64,000 nt of DNA from Pseudoflavonifractor gallinarum (lineage in GTDB: Bacteria > Bacillota > Clostridia > Oscillospirales > Oscillospiraceae): assembly GCF_014982855.1 (NCBI RefSeq), contig NZ_JADCKF010000002.1, positions 248,001 through 312,000 of the forward strand, in the 5' to 3' direction. Below, one piece after another: positions 1-8,826 of the stretch. The notes under the pieces were generated by a model. That model was not told the DNA's origin and searched no databases. It saw nothing but the letters and a program-made list of their open reading frames with translations. How positions within the stretch are numbered: position 1 is the stretch's first letter; every line of letters begins with the position of its first letter. The translations under genes were made by a program, and so were the position numbers.

Positions 1-1
1 C

Positions 2-2032
2 GACATTCCCTTCAACTGCTGCGGCGAGAACATCGACGAGAGCAAGAACGAGCGCATCTTCGACCAGGTGGTCCGCTATGTGGGCGACAAGGTGGCCGCG
101 GTGGCCGCCGACACCGTGCAGATCGCGGAGAAGGCTCTCAAACTGATCAAGGTAGAGTATGAGGAGCTGCCCTTCTACATCGACCCGGAAGAGGCCATGA
201 AGGAGGACGCCTATCCCATCCACGAGGGCGGCAACATCGCCGAGGTGGTCAACCTGAACCAGGGCGATGTGGATGCCGGCATGCAGGAGGCCGACCTGGT
301 CTTTGAGGACCGGTACAGCCTGCCCGCCATCCACCACAGCGCCATCGAGACCCACGCGGCCCTGGCCTCTTACGACGCCAACGGCAAGCTCACCGTCTGG
401 TCTCCCTCCCAGGACGCCTTCGCGGTGCGGGTCAACCTCTCCCGGCTGTTCGGGCTGAAGATGAGCCGGGTCCGTGTGGTGGCCTCCGCCATCGGCGGCG
501 GCTTCGGCGGCAAGATCGACATGATCGTGGAGCACGTGGCGGCGCTCCTGTCCATCAAGACGGGCCGCCCGGTGCGCCTGGTCTACACCCGGCGGGAGGA
601 CATTCCCTCTTCCCACAGCCGCCATCAGATGATCGTTTACCTCAAGACCGGCGTGAAGAAGGACGGCACCGTCGTGGCCCAGGACTTCAACGTGGTCATC
701 AATGCCGGCGCCTTCGCCGGCGGCACCTCCAGCGTGGCCTGGGCCATGGGCGGCAAGCTCTTCCGCATCATGGACACCCCCAACATCCGCTTCAAGGCCA
801 CCGAGGTCTACACCAACTGCACCTGCGGCGCGGCCATGCGCGGCTTCGGTTCGCCCCAGGAGTTCTTCGCCCAGCAGCGTCAGTTCAACAAGATCGCCAA
901 AGAGCTGGGCATGGACCTGACCGAGTTCCTCCTCAAGAACCTGAAGGGGGAGCAGGGCATGGACCTGCGCAACAACACGCCTCTGGGCAACACCTATGCC
1001 AAGGCCTGTGTGGAAAAGGGCGCTGAGATCTTCAACTGGAAGAAGGCCCTGGAAGAGCAGGAGGCCTCCCGCAAGGAGAACGGACGCTACCGCATCGGCG
1101 TGGGCATGGCAGTGGCCGCCCACGGCAACGGCGTGTTCGGCGTCCATCCCGACACCACCGGCATCATCCTGCGGATGAATGAGGACGGCACCGTGATCCT
1201 CTCCAGCGGCTGCTGCGATATGGGCAACGGCTCGGTCTCCCTCCAGGGCCAGCTGGTGGCCGAGGTCCTGGGCATCCCCATGACCGACATCGAGTACATC
1301 CAGGCCGATACCGACGCCACCCTGTGGGATCTGGGCAACTACTCCAGCCGCGGCACCTACGTCAGCGGCGCGGCGGCGGTGAAGGCAGCCAACAGCCTGA
1401 AGAAGATGCTCCTGGAGGAGGCGGCCGACGTGCTGCCCGAGGATCCCGACCGGATCGTGTTCCACGACGGACGGGCCTGGAGCCTGAACTACCCCGACCG
1501 CTCCGCCAGCATGGCGGACCTGGCCCACCACGCCCACCACAAGAACCAGCGGGATCTGGTGGTGGCCGAGACCTTCGCCAGCCAGGCCATGGCGGTCTCC
1601 TACGGCGCCCACTTCGTCAAGACTCAGGTGGACACCGAGACCGGCGAGGTCAAGGTGCTGGACTATGTGGCGGTCCACGATGTGGGCACTCCCCTGAACC
1701 CCATGTCGGTGGAGGGCCAGATCGAGGGCGCCATCCAGATGGGCCTGGGCTATGCGCTGTGCGAGAGCATCGACCGGGACGAGAAGGGCAAGGTAAAGAA
1801 CGGCACCTTCCGCACCTATCACATCTTTACGTCCACCGAAATGCCGCCCATTCGGATCGGCTTTGTGGATAAACCGGAGGAGACCGGCCCCTACGGAGGC
1901 AAGAGCATCGGCGAGTGCTCCGTGGTCCCCGCACCGGCCGCCATTGCCAACGCGGTATCCAACGCGGTGGAGGGCGACTACCATGACCTGCCTCTGCGCA
2001 AAGAGGTGGTGCTTGCGGGTCTTCCCCAGTAA
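2..2032 (+). CDS. Molybdenum hydroxylase (xanthine dehydrogenase/aldehyde oxidase family), Mo-binding subunit, 5' partial
   Basis: This is the large, molybdopterin-binding subunit of a xanthine dehydrogenase-type hydroxylase, which inserts water-derived oxygen into N-heterocycles or aldehydes. The frame is already open at base 2, so the N-terminus lies outside the window. Seen motifs are GGGFGGK near bases 494-514, AMRGFGSPQE near 834-860 (substrate and cofactor loop), and GPYGGKSIGECS near 1888-1920, whose Glu is the expected general base. No 2Fe-2S or FAD domain is present in the visible part, so those subunits should be separate upstream genes. The substrate cannot be read from the sequence. 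The neighbours (Mch-like protein, aminohydrolase, RibD-like reductase) favour a pterin, purine or similar ring. The family call is firm and the substrate is inference. Confidence 0.9.
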   Translation, partial: DIPFNCCGENIDESKNERIFDQVVRYVGDKVAAVAADTVQIAEKALKLIKVEYEELPFYIDPEEAMKEDAYPIHEGGNIAEVVNLNQGDVDAGMQEADLVFEDRYSLPAIHHSAIETHAALASYDANGKLTVWSPSQDAFAVRVNLSRLFGLKMSRVRVVASAIGGGFGGKIDMIVEHVAALLSIKTGRPVRLVYTRREDIPSSHSRHQMIVYLKTGVKKDGTVVAQDFNVVINAGAFAGGTSSVAWAMGGKLFRIMDTPNIRFKATEVYTNCTCGAAMRGFGSPQEFFAQQRQFNKIAKELGMDLTEFLLKNLKGEQGMDLRNNTPLGNTYAKACVEKGAEIFNWKKALEEQEASRKENGRYRIGVGMAVAAHGNGVFGVHPDTTGIILRMNEDGTVILSSGCCDMGNGSVSLQGQLVAEVLGIPMTDIEYIQADTDATLWDLGNYSSRGTYVSGAAAVKAANSLKKMLLEEAADVLPEDPDRIVFHDGRAWSLNYPDRSASMADLAHHAHHKNQRDLVVAETFASQAMAVSYGAHFVKTQVDTETGEVKVLDYVAVHDVGTPLNPMSVEGQIEGAIQMGLGYALCESIDRDEKGKVKNGTFRTYHIFTSTEMPPIRIGFVDKPEETGPYGGKSIGECSVVPAPAAIANAVSNAVEGDYHDLPLRKEVVLAGLPQ

Positions 2033-2039
2033 GCAGCAT

Positions 2040-2067
2040 CGAAACGCCTCGATTTCGAGGCGTTTCG
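2040..2067 (+). terminator. Perfect 12-bp hairpin after the molybdenum hydroxylase gene
   Basis: CGAAACGCCTCG at 2040-2051 and CGAGGCGTTTCG at 2056-2067 form a perfect stem with an ATTT loop, starting 8 bases after the stop codon. No T-run follows, so it may act as a processing or mRNA-stabilising hairpin or a partial terminator within the operon rather than a full stop. Confidence 0.5.
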
Positions 2068-2134
2068 GAAGAGGGACGGAGGGTTCCGTCTCCCTTCCGA
2101 GACGCCCCAAATGAATGGAAATGGAGCTGATACC

Positions 2135-2863
2135 ATGGAATTTGAAGGAAAGGTTGCCGTCGTTACCGGCGCCGGACAGGGCCTGGGTGCAGGCTTTGCC
2201 AAGGACTTTGCCCGCCAGGGTGCCAAGGTGGTCCTGCTGGGCCGGACCCTCTCCAAGGTGGAGAAGGTGGCCGAGGAGATCAAGGCCGAGGGCGGCTGGG
2301 CGCTGGCCCTGGGCTGCGACGTGGGCGACCGGGACCAGGTGAAGGCCAGCTTTGAGCGCATCTTCGCTGAAGTGGGCGGCGTGGACATCCTGGTGAACAA
2401 CGCCGCGTATCACCGCTCCCTCTCGGTGCTGGACACCAGCATGGAGGAGTGGGACAAACACATCAATTCCAATCTGAATGGTACCTTCTACTGCATCAAG
2501 GCAGTGCTCCCCGGCATGGTGGAGCGGCGCTACGGCAAGATCATCAACATCAGCTCGTCGGGCGCCAAGCTGTTCTTCCCCGGCTTCGGGGCTTACGCGG
2601 CCTCCAAGGGCGGCATCGTCTCCCTGACGCAGATCCTCTCGGAGGAGGTCAAGAACTACAACATCAACGTCAACGCCATCTATCTGGGCATGACCAATAC
2701 CGAGCACACCCGGGAGCGCATCGACAGCGACCCCGCCGTCACCGTCAAGCTGGACGAGATGCTCCAGGTGGACGAGGTGTCCAAGGTGGTCTGCTTCCTG
2801 GCTTCCGATGCCGCCGCTCCCATCATGGGCGCCGCCATCGACGTATTCGGAAAGAAAGCATAA
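2135..2863 (+). CDS. Short-chain dehydrogenase/reductase (SDR family)
   Basis: A classical SDR of 242 residues that would oxidise or reduce a hydroxyl/carbonyl group with NAD(P). It shows the cofactor glycine motif TGAGQGLG (residues 11-18), NNAA (88-91) and the catalytic Ser/Tyr/Lys set, with Y154 and K158 in YAASK. The start at 2135 is chosen because GGAG lies 8 bases upstream and the cofactor strand begins directly after; an in-frame ATG at 2111 lacks a good ribosome binding site. It lies between the molybdenum hydroxylase and the Mch-like gene on the same strand, so it probably acts in the same pathway. Its substrate is unknown. Confidence 0.9.
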   Translation: MEFEGKVAVVTGAGQGLGAGFAKDFARQGAKVVLLGRTLSKVEKVAEEIKAEGGWALALGCDVGDRDQVKASFERIFAEVGGVDILVNNAAYHRSLSVLDTSMEEWDKHINSNLNGTFYCIKAVLPGMVERRYGKIINISSSGAKLFFPGFGAYAASKGGIVSLTQILSEEVKNYNINVNAIYLGMTNTEHTRERIDSDPAVTVKLDEMLQVDEVSKVVCFLASDAAAPIMGAAIDVFGKKA

Positions 2864-2903
2864 GAACGGAATAAAAAATAAGACAGAAAGAAGGTAAAAC
2901 AAG

Positions 2904-3863
2904 ATGGTCAGTACGAATCAGCGCGCCATGAAAGTGGTGGAGGAGCTGCTGGAGAACGCGGAAGCTCTGGGCTGCAAGGTGGTCAAGCTGGACTGCGGCG
3001 CTACCGTCATCGACCTGGGCCTCAACTGCCGGGGCAGCTGGCAGGCCGGCGTCCTCTTCACCCGGGCGTGCATCGGAGACCTGGGCGTGGTCAGCCTGAG
3101 TGATTTCAAGCTGAATGACCAGTACAGCTTTGCCGCCGTCAATGTCTTTATCGAGCAGCCCCTCATCGCCTGCCTGGGCTCTCAGATCGCCGGCTGGAAG
3201 CTGGGGGAGGGCGAGTTCGCCACCATCGGCTCCGGTCCCGCCCGCGGCATCGCCCACGTGGCCTCCGACTGGTACTTTGAGATGACCGACTACAAGGACG
3301 ACTATGACAAGGCGGTCCTGTGCATCCAGGATGTGAAGTATCCCTCCAACGAGATCGCCCTGGAAGTGGCCAACGCCTGCCATGTCAAGCCGGAGGACAC
3401 CTACATCCTGATGTCTCCCAGCACTTGTGTGGCCGCCTCCATCCAGGTCTCCGCCCGGATGCTGGAGCAGACCTGCCACAAGATGTTCGAGAAGCACTTT
3501 GACCCCGCCCAGATCGTTATGATCCGCGGCAAGGCCCCCATCGCCCCGGTGGTGAAGGATGAGCTCAAGACCATGGGCCGCATCAACGATGCTCTCATCT
3601 ACGGCAGCGAGATCGAGGTGTGGGTGGACGCCGAGGACAAGGACATCGCCAAGGTCATCCACCAGCTGGCGGGCAAGACCTCTTCCCCCAACTACGGCGA
3701 GCTCTTCGAGGACGTGTTCAAGGATGCCGGCTGCGACTTCTTCTATGTGGACCACGATGTCCATTCCGTGGGCAAGATTCAGATCCACAACGTGAACACC
3801 GGCCGGGCCTACTGCGCCGGCGAGATCAACTACGAGGCGCTGGAGCGCAGCTTCCTGAACTAA
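2904..3863 (+). CDS. Methenyltetrahydromethanopterin cyclohydrolase (Mch) family protein
   Basis: The 319-residue product resembles archaeal and methylotroph Mch from end to end. Seen are the N-terminal MVSTNQRAMKVVEEL segment, GATVIDLGLN, ACLGSQIAGW, GSGPARG, KAPIAPVVKDELKTMG, NDALIYG, SPNYGELFEDVFK and a C-terminal NTGRAYCAGEINYEAL segment. Mch hydrolyses the cyclic amidinium of N5,N10-methenyl-tetrahydromethanopterin to the formyl derivative. A Firmicute normally uses tetrahydrofolate with FolD, so a methanopterin role is not expected. No other methanopterin-pathway gene (Fae, Mtd, Ftr) is visible. The neighbouring hydroxylase, aminohydrolase and RibD-like reductase suggest hydrolysis of a related cyclic amidine in a pterin- or purine-like compound. 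The family call is strong; the reaction is inferred. Confidence 0.85.
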   Translation: MVSTNQRAMKVVEELLENAEALGCKVVKLDCGATVIDLGLNCRGSWQAGVLFTRACIGDLGVVSLSDFKLNDQYSFAAVNVFIEQPLIACLGSQIAGWKLGEGEFATIGSGPARGIAHVASDWYFEMTDYKDDYDKAVLCIQDVKYPSNEIALEVANACHVKPEDTYILMSPSTCVAASIQVSARMLEQTCHKMFEKHFDPAQIVMIRGKAPIAPVVKDELKTMGRINDALIYGSEIEVWVDAEDKDIAKVIHQLAGKTSSPNYGELFEDVFKDAGCDFFYVDHDVHSVGKIQIHNVNTGRAYCAGEINYEALERSFLN

Positions 3864-3877
3864 GGGATCTCAGCGCG

Positions 3878-3899
3878 TCACCTAAAATTTTTTAGGTGA
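3878..3899. promoter_or_regulatory. Palindromic hairpin upstream of the dehydrogenase-complex genes
   Basis: TCACCTAAAA at 3878-3887 pairs with TTTTAGGTGA at 3890-3899 around a two-base loop, in the 85-bp spacer before the E1 alpha gene. It could be a weak terminator or attenuator after the Mch-like gene, or an operator for the dehydrogenase-complex genes. No convincing promoter was seen between it and the next start. Confidence 0.4.
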
Positions 3900-3948
3900 A
3901 TCCGTTTGTGATACATACTACTAATTTCAATAAATAGGAGGAAACAAG

Positions 3949-4926
3949 ATGGCACTTTCGAATGAAAGATTATTGAAGCTGTATCGTGACATGGTCATGA
4001 TCCGCCGCTTTGAGGAGGTCATCGAGACCTATGCCGCCAACGGCACCGTCCCCGGCTTCGTACACCTGAGCATCGGCCAGGAGGCCTGCCAGGCCGGCGT
4101 GGTGGACTGCCTGAAGAAGACCGACTATAAGTTCCCCGATCACCGCGGACACGGCGCCATCTGCCTGTGCGGCACCGATCCCAAGCTGGTCATGGCCGAG
4201 ATCTTCGGCAAGGCCACCGGCATCAACCACGGCCGCGGCGGCTCCATGCACGTCAACGACCTGGACTGCGGCAACATGGGCTTCAACGGCATCCAGGGTT
4301 CCACCATGGTCACCTGCCTGGGCACCGCTTTTAACGCTGTTTACAACCACACCGACGCCGTTACCGCCGTGTTCATGGGCGACGGCACCCTGGGTGAGGG
4401 CACCTGCCATGAGAGCATGAACATGGCCGCCACCTGGAAGCTCCCCATCATCTACTGCCTGGTGAACAACCAGTACGCCATCTCCACCAAGTACACCGAG
4501 GCTCATCCCCAGAAGCGCCTGAAGACCTGGGGCGAGGGCTACGAGGTGCCCAGCTTCTTCGTGGACGGCAACGACATCGAGGCCGTCGTGGAGGCCGTCG
4601 AGGCCGCTGTGGAGCGCGCCCGCAAGGGTGAGGGCCCCACTCTGCTGGAGTTTGACACCTACCGCTGGCAGGGCCACTTCGCCGGCGACCCCGCCGCCTA
4701 CCGTCCCGAGGAGGAGGTCCAGGCCTGGAAGGATCGCGATCCTGTGAAGCTGTGCCGCAACACCATGCTGGAGCGCGGCATCTCCGAGGCCGACATCAAG
4801 AAGATCGAGGACGAGGAAGAGGAGCACGTGCAGGAGATGCTGAAGTTCTCTCTGGAGAGCCCCTATCCCGGCATCGAGACCGCTACGACCTACACTTATG
4901 CTGACAGAGAGGTGGAGACGAGATGA
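3949..4926 (+). CDS. Thiamine-dependent 2-oxoacid/acetoin dehydrogenase E1 component, alpha subunit
   Basis: The 325-residue protein is the alpha chain of a heterotetrameric E1, which decarboxylates a 2-oxoacid (or cleaves acetoin) with thiamine diphosphate and hands the acyl group to E2. Seen are the HRGHG loop (65-69), GRGGSMH (96-101) and the thiamine-diphosphate/Mg motif GDGTLGEG ending in NN (144 to 174). Length and motif spacing match the acetoin dehydrogenase AcoA/PdhA type. A strong AGGAGG site precedes the ATG. It overlaps the E1 beta gene by four bases (ATGA), so the two are translationally coupled. The substrate is undetermined: acetoin, pyruvate or a pathway-specific oxoacid are all possible. 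Confidence 0.9.
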   Translation: MALSNERLLKLYRDMVMIRRFEEVIETYAANGTVPGFVHLSIGQEACQAGVVDCLKKTDYKFPDHRGHGAICLCGTDPKLVMAEIFGKATGINHGRGGSMHVNDLDCGNMGFNGIQGSTMVTCLGTAFNAVYNHTDAVTAVFMGDGTLGEGTCHESMNMAATWKLPIIYCLVNNQYAISTKYTEAHPQKRLKTWGEGYEVPSFFVDGNDIEAVVEAVEAAVERARKGEGPTLLEFDTYRWQGHFAGDPAAYRPEEEVQAWKDRDPVKLCRNTMLERGISEADIKKIEDEEEEHVQEMLKFSLESPYPGIETATTYTYADREVETR

Positions 4927-5906
4927 GCAGAGGAAAGAAGCTTTCTTACGGCATGGCCATCAACGAGGCCCTGCATCAGATCATGGAGCAGGACGAGCGC
5001 GTGTTCGTCCTGGGCGAAGACGTAGCCAAGATGGGCGGCGACTTCGGTATCACCAAGGGCATCTGGGCCAAGTGGCCTGACCGCATCAAGGACACCGCTC
5101 TGTCCGAGTCCGCCATCCTGGGCCTGTCCTGCGGCGCCGCCGTCTGCGGCCTGAAGCCCGTGCCCGAGATCATGTTCGCTGACTTCCTGGGCGTCGGCTT
5201 TGACCAGATCACCAACAACGCCGCCAAGCTGAACTACATGTATCAGGGCAAGGCCCACTGCGGCATCACCGTCCGCGCCCCCCAGGGCGGCGGCATCCGC
5301 TGCGCCTACCATCACTCCGCCTGCGTGGAGTCCTGGTTCATGAACACCCCCGGCCTGGTCATCGTGTGCCCCACCACCCCCTATGAGGCCAAGGGCCTGC
5401 TGATCTCCGCCATCAAGAGCGACAACCCCGTGCTCTTCCTGGAGCACAAGGCTCTGTACAACGTCAAGGGCGAGGTGCCCGAGGAGATGTACGAGATCCC
5501 CCTCTACGAGGCCGAGATCGAGCGCGAGGGCAGCGACGTGACCATCGTGGCCACCCAGACCATGCTGGCCAAGGCCCACAAGGCCGCCGAGGAGATGGAG
5601 AAGGAGGGCGTCAGCTGCGAGATCATCGACCTGCGCACCGTCTTCCCCTACGACAAGGACACCATCCAGAAGTCCGTCGCCAAGACCGGCCGTCTGGTCA
5701 TCGCCCAGGAGGGCGTCAAGTGTGGCGGCTGGGCTGCTGAGATTTCCGCTATGATCAATGAGGACGTGTTCGAGTACCTGCGCGGTCCCGTCAAGCGCGT
5801 GACCGGTCTGGATTCTCCCATGCCCTTCTCTCCGGATCTGGAGGACTACGTCATGCCTCAGCAGGACGACGTGGTCAAGGCCATCCGCGAGGTTATGGAA
5901 TATTAA
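4923..5906 (+). CDS. 2-oxoacid/acetoin dehydrogenase E1 component, beta subunit
   Basis: The 327-residue protein is the transketolase-like beta chain of E1. It begins LSYGMAINEALHQ, carries GEDVAKMGGDFGITKG (the beta-subunit Glu that activates thiamine), an RAPQGGGIRCAYHHS loop and the C-terminal transketolase domain with DLRTVFPYD and IAQEGVKCGGWAAEI. It overlaps the alpha subunit gene by four bases and is followed after 15 bases by the E2 gene, as in aco and pdh operons. It forms the active E1 with the upstream gene product. Confidence 0.92.
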   Translation: MSRGKKLSYGMAINEALHQIMEQDERVFVLGEDVAKMGGDFGITKGIWAKWPDRIKDTALSESAILGLSCGAAVCGLKPVPEIMFADFLGVGFDQITNNAAKLNYMYQGKAHCGITVRAPQGGGIRCAYHHSACVESWFMNTPGLVIVCPTTPYEAKGLLISAIKSDNPVLFLEHKALYNVKGEVPEEMYEIPLYEAEIEREGSDVTIVATQTMLAKAHKAAEEMEKEGVSCEIIDLRTVFPYDKDTIQKSVAKTGRLVIAQEGVKCGGWAAEISAMINEDVFEYLRGPVKRVTGLDSPMPFSPDLEDYVMPQQDDVVKAIREVMEY

Positions 5907-5921
5907 GGGGAGGATACGATA

Positions 5922-7235
5922 ATGATTACGAAATACGGTATGCCGAAGTTCGGCCTCTCCATGGAGACCGGCATCATCGGCGAGTGGCTCGTGAAAGAGG
6001 GCGACTCCGTGAAGAAGGGCGACGCCCTGGTGGAAGTGAGCACCGATAAGATCACCAACACCGGCGAGGCTCCCTGCGACGGCGTGATCCGCAAGATCAT
6101 CGCTCAGGTGGACGACGAGATCCCCTGCGGCGAGACCATCTGCCTCATCGCCGACAGCATGGATGAGCCCGTGGACGGCGACGCCCCCGCCGCGGCTCCT
6201 GCCGCCGCTGAGGCCGCTCCTGCCGCTGCCCCCGCTGCGGCTCCCGCCGCCGCGCCCGCCGCTCCCGCCGGGGATGTGAAGATCACCCCCCGCGCCAAGA
6301 AGATCGCCGAGGAGAAGGGCCTGGCCTACGCCCACATCAAGGGCACCGGCCTGCTGGGCATGATCACCATCGACGACCTGAAGAAGTACGGCAAGCCTCT
6401 CTCCGAGGTGGCTGCTCCCGCCGCTCCCGCGCCCGCTGCGGCTCCCGCCCCTGTGGCCGCCCCCGCGGCTCCTGTGGCCCCCGCGCCCGCGGCCGCTCCG
6501 GCTCCTGCCGCCGCTCCCGCCCAGGTCTACAACACCGCGCCCTGCGCCGAGGGTGACGTCATCACCAAGATGACTCCCATGCAGTCCGCCGTGTGCAAGG
6601 GCATGATGAACTCCCTCCAGGGTTCCGCCCAGATCACCATCGCCACCGAGGCCGATGTGACCAACCTGGTGAAGGTGTACAAGTCCATCAAGGGCAAGTA
6701 CAAGAACGCCGGCGTGAAGCTCAGCTACACCGCCATGCTCATCAAGTCCGTGGCCCAGGCTCTGGAGAACCATCCCGCCATGCGTATGACCGTGGCCGAC
6801 GCCAACCACATCAAGACCACTGCCCGCATCAGCATCGGCTGCGCTGTGGACATCCCCGACGGCCTGATCGTGCCCGTCATCCGGGACGCCAACCTGAAGG
6901 ACCTGCGCACCATCTGCCTGGAGCTGGCCGATCTGACCGAGCGCGCCAAGGCCGGCAAGCTCAACAGCGATGAGCTGGGCAATGCCTCCATCACCATCAC
7001 CAACCTGGGCATGTTCGGCATCACCTACTTCACCCCCATCATCAACGCTCCCGAGGGCGCCATCCTGGGTGTTGGCGCGATCCTGGAGAAAATGATGGTG
7101 AAGGACGGCGGCTTCTATCCCGGCTCCGTCATGAACCTGAGCCTGACCCACGACCACCGTGTCATCAACGGCGCGCCCGCGGCCCGCTTCCTCCAGGAGG
7201 TCATCACCGGCCTGCAGGACTTCAAGTGGCTGTAA
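5922..7235 (+). CDS. Dihydrolipoamide acyltransferase (E2) of the 2-oxoacid/acetoin dehydrogenase complex
   Basis: The 437-residue protein has the full E2 layout. A single lipoyl domain (about 1-77) carries the lipoyl-lysine K43 in STDKITN. An Ala/Pro linker follows, then a peripheral-subunit-binding domain (about 118-157, ITPRAKKIAEEKG), a second long Ala/Pro linker and the catalytic domain (about 213-437). The catalytic signature reads DHRVINGA at 411-418: the His is present, but Asn replaces the usual Asp of DHRxxDG. The Ala/Pro linkers are normal for E2. The E3 gene comes later at 9935, with the aminohydrolase and RibD-like genes inserted between, which ties those enzymes to this complex. 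Confidence 0.92.
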   Translation: MITKYGMPKFGLSMETGIIGEWLVKEGDSVKKGDALVEVSTDKITNTGEAPCDGVIRKIIAQVDDEIPCGETICLIADSMDEPVDGDAPAAAPAAAEAAPAAAPAAAPAAAPAAPAGDVKITPRAKKIAEEKGLAYAHIKGTGLLGMITIDDLKKYGKPLSEVAAPAAPAPAAAPAPVAAPAAPVAPAPAAAPAPAAAPAQVYNTAPCAEGDVITKMTPMQSAVCKGMMNSLQGSAQITIATEADVTNLVKVYKSIKGKYKNAGVKLSYTAMLIKSVAQALENHPAMRMTVADANHIKTTARISIGCAVDIPDGLIVPVIRDANLKDLRTICLELADLTERAKAGKLNSDELGNASITITNLGMFGITYFTPIINAPEGAILGVGAILEKMMVKDGGFYPGSVMNLSLTHDHRVINGAPAARFLQEVITGLQDFKWL

Positions 7236-7311
7236 GACACGCCCCACGGAATGGCTGACGACCACCCACTGATATTGACGTGAGTACTTCCGCTCACTGA
7301 ACCGAACCGGC

Positions 7312-7341
7312 GGCGGCCAACCCAAACTGCGGTTGGCCGCC
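7312..7341 (+). terminator. GC-rich hairpin between the E2 and aminohydrolase genes
   Basis: GGCGGCCAACC at 7312-7322 pairs perfectly with GGTTGGCCGCC at 7331-7341 across an 8-base loop, in the 168-bp gap after the E2 gene. No T-run follows, so it is more likely an intercistronic stability hairpin or attenuator than a full terminator. Confidence 0.5.
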
Positions 7342-7403
7342 TGCTGTCTATCCGGCTTAGATTGGCATCCCCGCATGTATACGAAACGGAAAGGATCGTC
7401 GCT

Positions 7404-8804
7404 ATGAAGCAGATTGACCTCATTATCAAAAATGCCTACCTCATCACCATGAATGCCAAGCGGGAAGTGATTCCCAATGCCTGCATCGCGGTGGAGGGAG
7501 ACAAGATCCTGGCGGTTGGAACCGATGCGCTTTTGGAGCAGTATCAGGCCGACAAAGTTATTGACGCCGCGGGCAAGTATGTCTTCCCCGGCTTTATCAG
7601 CACCCACTCCCATCTCTTCCAGACCATGCTCAAGGGTCTGGGCCGGGACAAGTTCCTCATCGACTGGCTCAACAGCTCTGTGCGGGTGGCCCTGCACAAC
7701 TTCGACGAGGAGACCGTCTACTATGCCGCCCTGCTGGGCTGCATGGAGGGCATCCGCTCCGGCACCACCACTATTCTGGACTATATGTACGCCCACCCCA
7801 TCGCCGGGCTGGACGACTGCGTGACCCAGGCCTTTGAGGACATCGGCATCCGCGGCGTCCTGGGCCGCGCCTTCACCAACGTGGCTTCCTTCCCGCCTGA
7901 GATCGCCTGCCCCCGTGTGGAGACCGAGCGGGACTTCTTCGACGACGTGCGCCGTCTGAACACCAAGTATCAGAACCACTCCCGCATCAGCGTGTGCATG
8001 GCCCCCGGCATCATCTGGGACCACACTGACGAGGGCTTCCGGGAGATGCGCAGCACCGCCAACGAGCTGCACATGCCCATCACCATGCACCTGGTGGAGA
8101 CCCCCGACGACGATGCCTTCTCCCGTGAGCAGTACGGCGAGGACACCATCCCCCACCTGGAGAAGCTGGGCGTCCTGGGCCCCGACTTCATCGCCGTGCA
8201 CTGCGTGTATATGAAGGACGAGGACCTGGATACCTTCAAGAAGTACGACGTGAAGGTCTCCCACAACCCCAACTCCAACATGGTCCTGGCCTCCGGCGTG
8301 GCCCGCATCCCCGAGATGCTGGAGAAGGGCATCACGGTCAGCCTGGCCTGCGACGGCTCGGCCAGCAACGACACCCAGAATATGCTGGAGGTCATCAAGG
8401 CGGCCAGCCTCATGCAGAAGGTCCATCACTGCAATCCCTCCCTGATGCCCGCCTCCACCGTGCTGGAGCTGGCCACCCTGGGCGGCGCCCGCACCCTGGG
8501 CCGGGAGAGCGAGCTGGGCTCCGTGGAGGCCGGCAAGAAGGCCGACTTCATCCTCTTCGATCCTCTGAGCCCCTGGTCCGCCCCCGTGTATGATCCGGTC
8601 AGCACCCTGACCTATGCCTGCAGCCCTGACAACATCAAGGCGGTGGTCATCGACGGCAAGGTGGTCATGGAGAACGGCCATATGACCACGGTGGATGAGG
8701 AGAAGGTCATCCGCGAGGCCCAGCGTCTGGGCACCAAGCTGGTGGAGAAGTCCGGCCTGGGCAACGTCCAGTGGGGCCAGAAGATGCCCCTGATGCACAT
8801 TTGA
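7404..8804 (+). CDS. Amidohydrolase-superfamily aminohydrolase (ATZ/TRZ, 8-oxoguanine deaminase-like)
   Basis: The 466-residue metal-dependent hydrolase belongs to the guanine-deaminase-like branch, whose members replace a ring amino group by a carbonyl. The metal ligands are visible: H68 and H70 in STHSHLFQ, H229 in MHLVE (with E232), H266 in AVHCVYM, and D317 in ACDGSASNDTQNM. The QTMLKGLGRD stretch after the HxH motif resembles 8-oxoguanine and related deaminases. The start at 7404 follows a GGAAAGGA site; an upstream in-frame TTG is less likely. In this locus the substrate may be a pterin, purine or other aminated ring. SsnA-like or cytosine-deaminase-like roles are alternatives. Confidence 0.85.
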   Translation: MKQIDLIIKNAYLITMNAKREVIPNACIAVEGDKILAVGTDALLEQYQADKVIDAAGKYVFPGFISTHSHLFQTMLKGLGRDKFLIDWLNSSVRVALHNFDEETVYYAALLGCMEGIRSGTTTILDYMYAHPIAGLDDCVTQAFEDIGIRGVLGRAFTNVASFPPEIACPRVETERDFFDDVRRLNTKYQNHSRISVCMAPGIIWDHTDEGFREMRSTANELHMPITMHLVETPDDDAFSREQYGEDTIPHLEKLGVLGPDFIAVHCVYMKDEDLDTFKKYDVKVSHNPNSNMVLASGVARIPEMLEKGITVSLACDGSASNDTQNMLEVIKAASLMQKVHHCNPSLMPASTVLELATLGGARTLGRESELGSVEAGKKADFILFDPLSPWSAPVYDPVSTLTYACSPDNIKAVVIDGKVVMENGHMTTVDEEKVIREAQRLGTKLVEKSGLGNVQWGQKMPLMHI

Positions 8805-8826
8805 TCTGGTGGGAGGTAGTAAAACC

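Noticed and set aside
6180-6530. Ala/Pro repeats that look like a low-complexity or repeat region.
   Set aside because: They are the normal flexible linkers of the E2 protein on either side of its binding domain.
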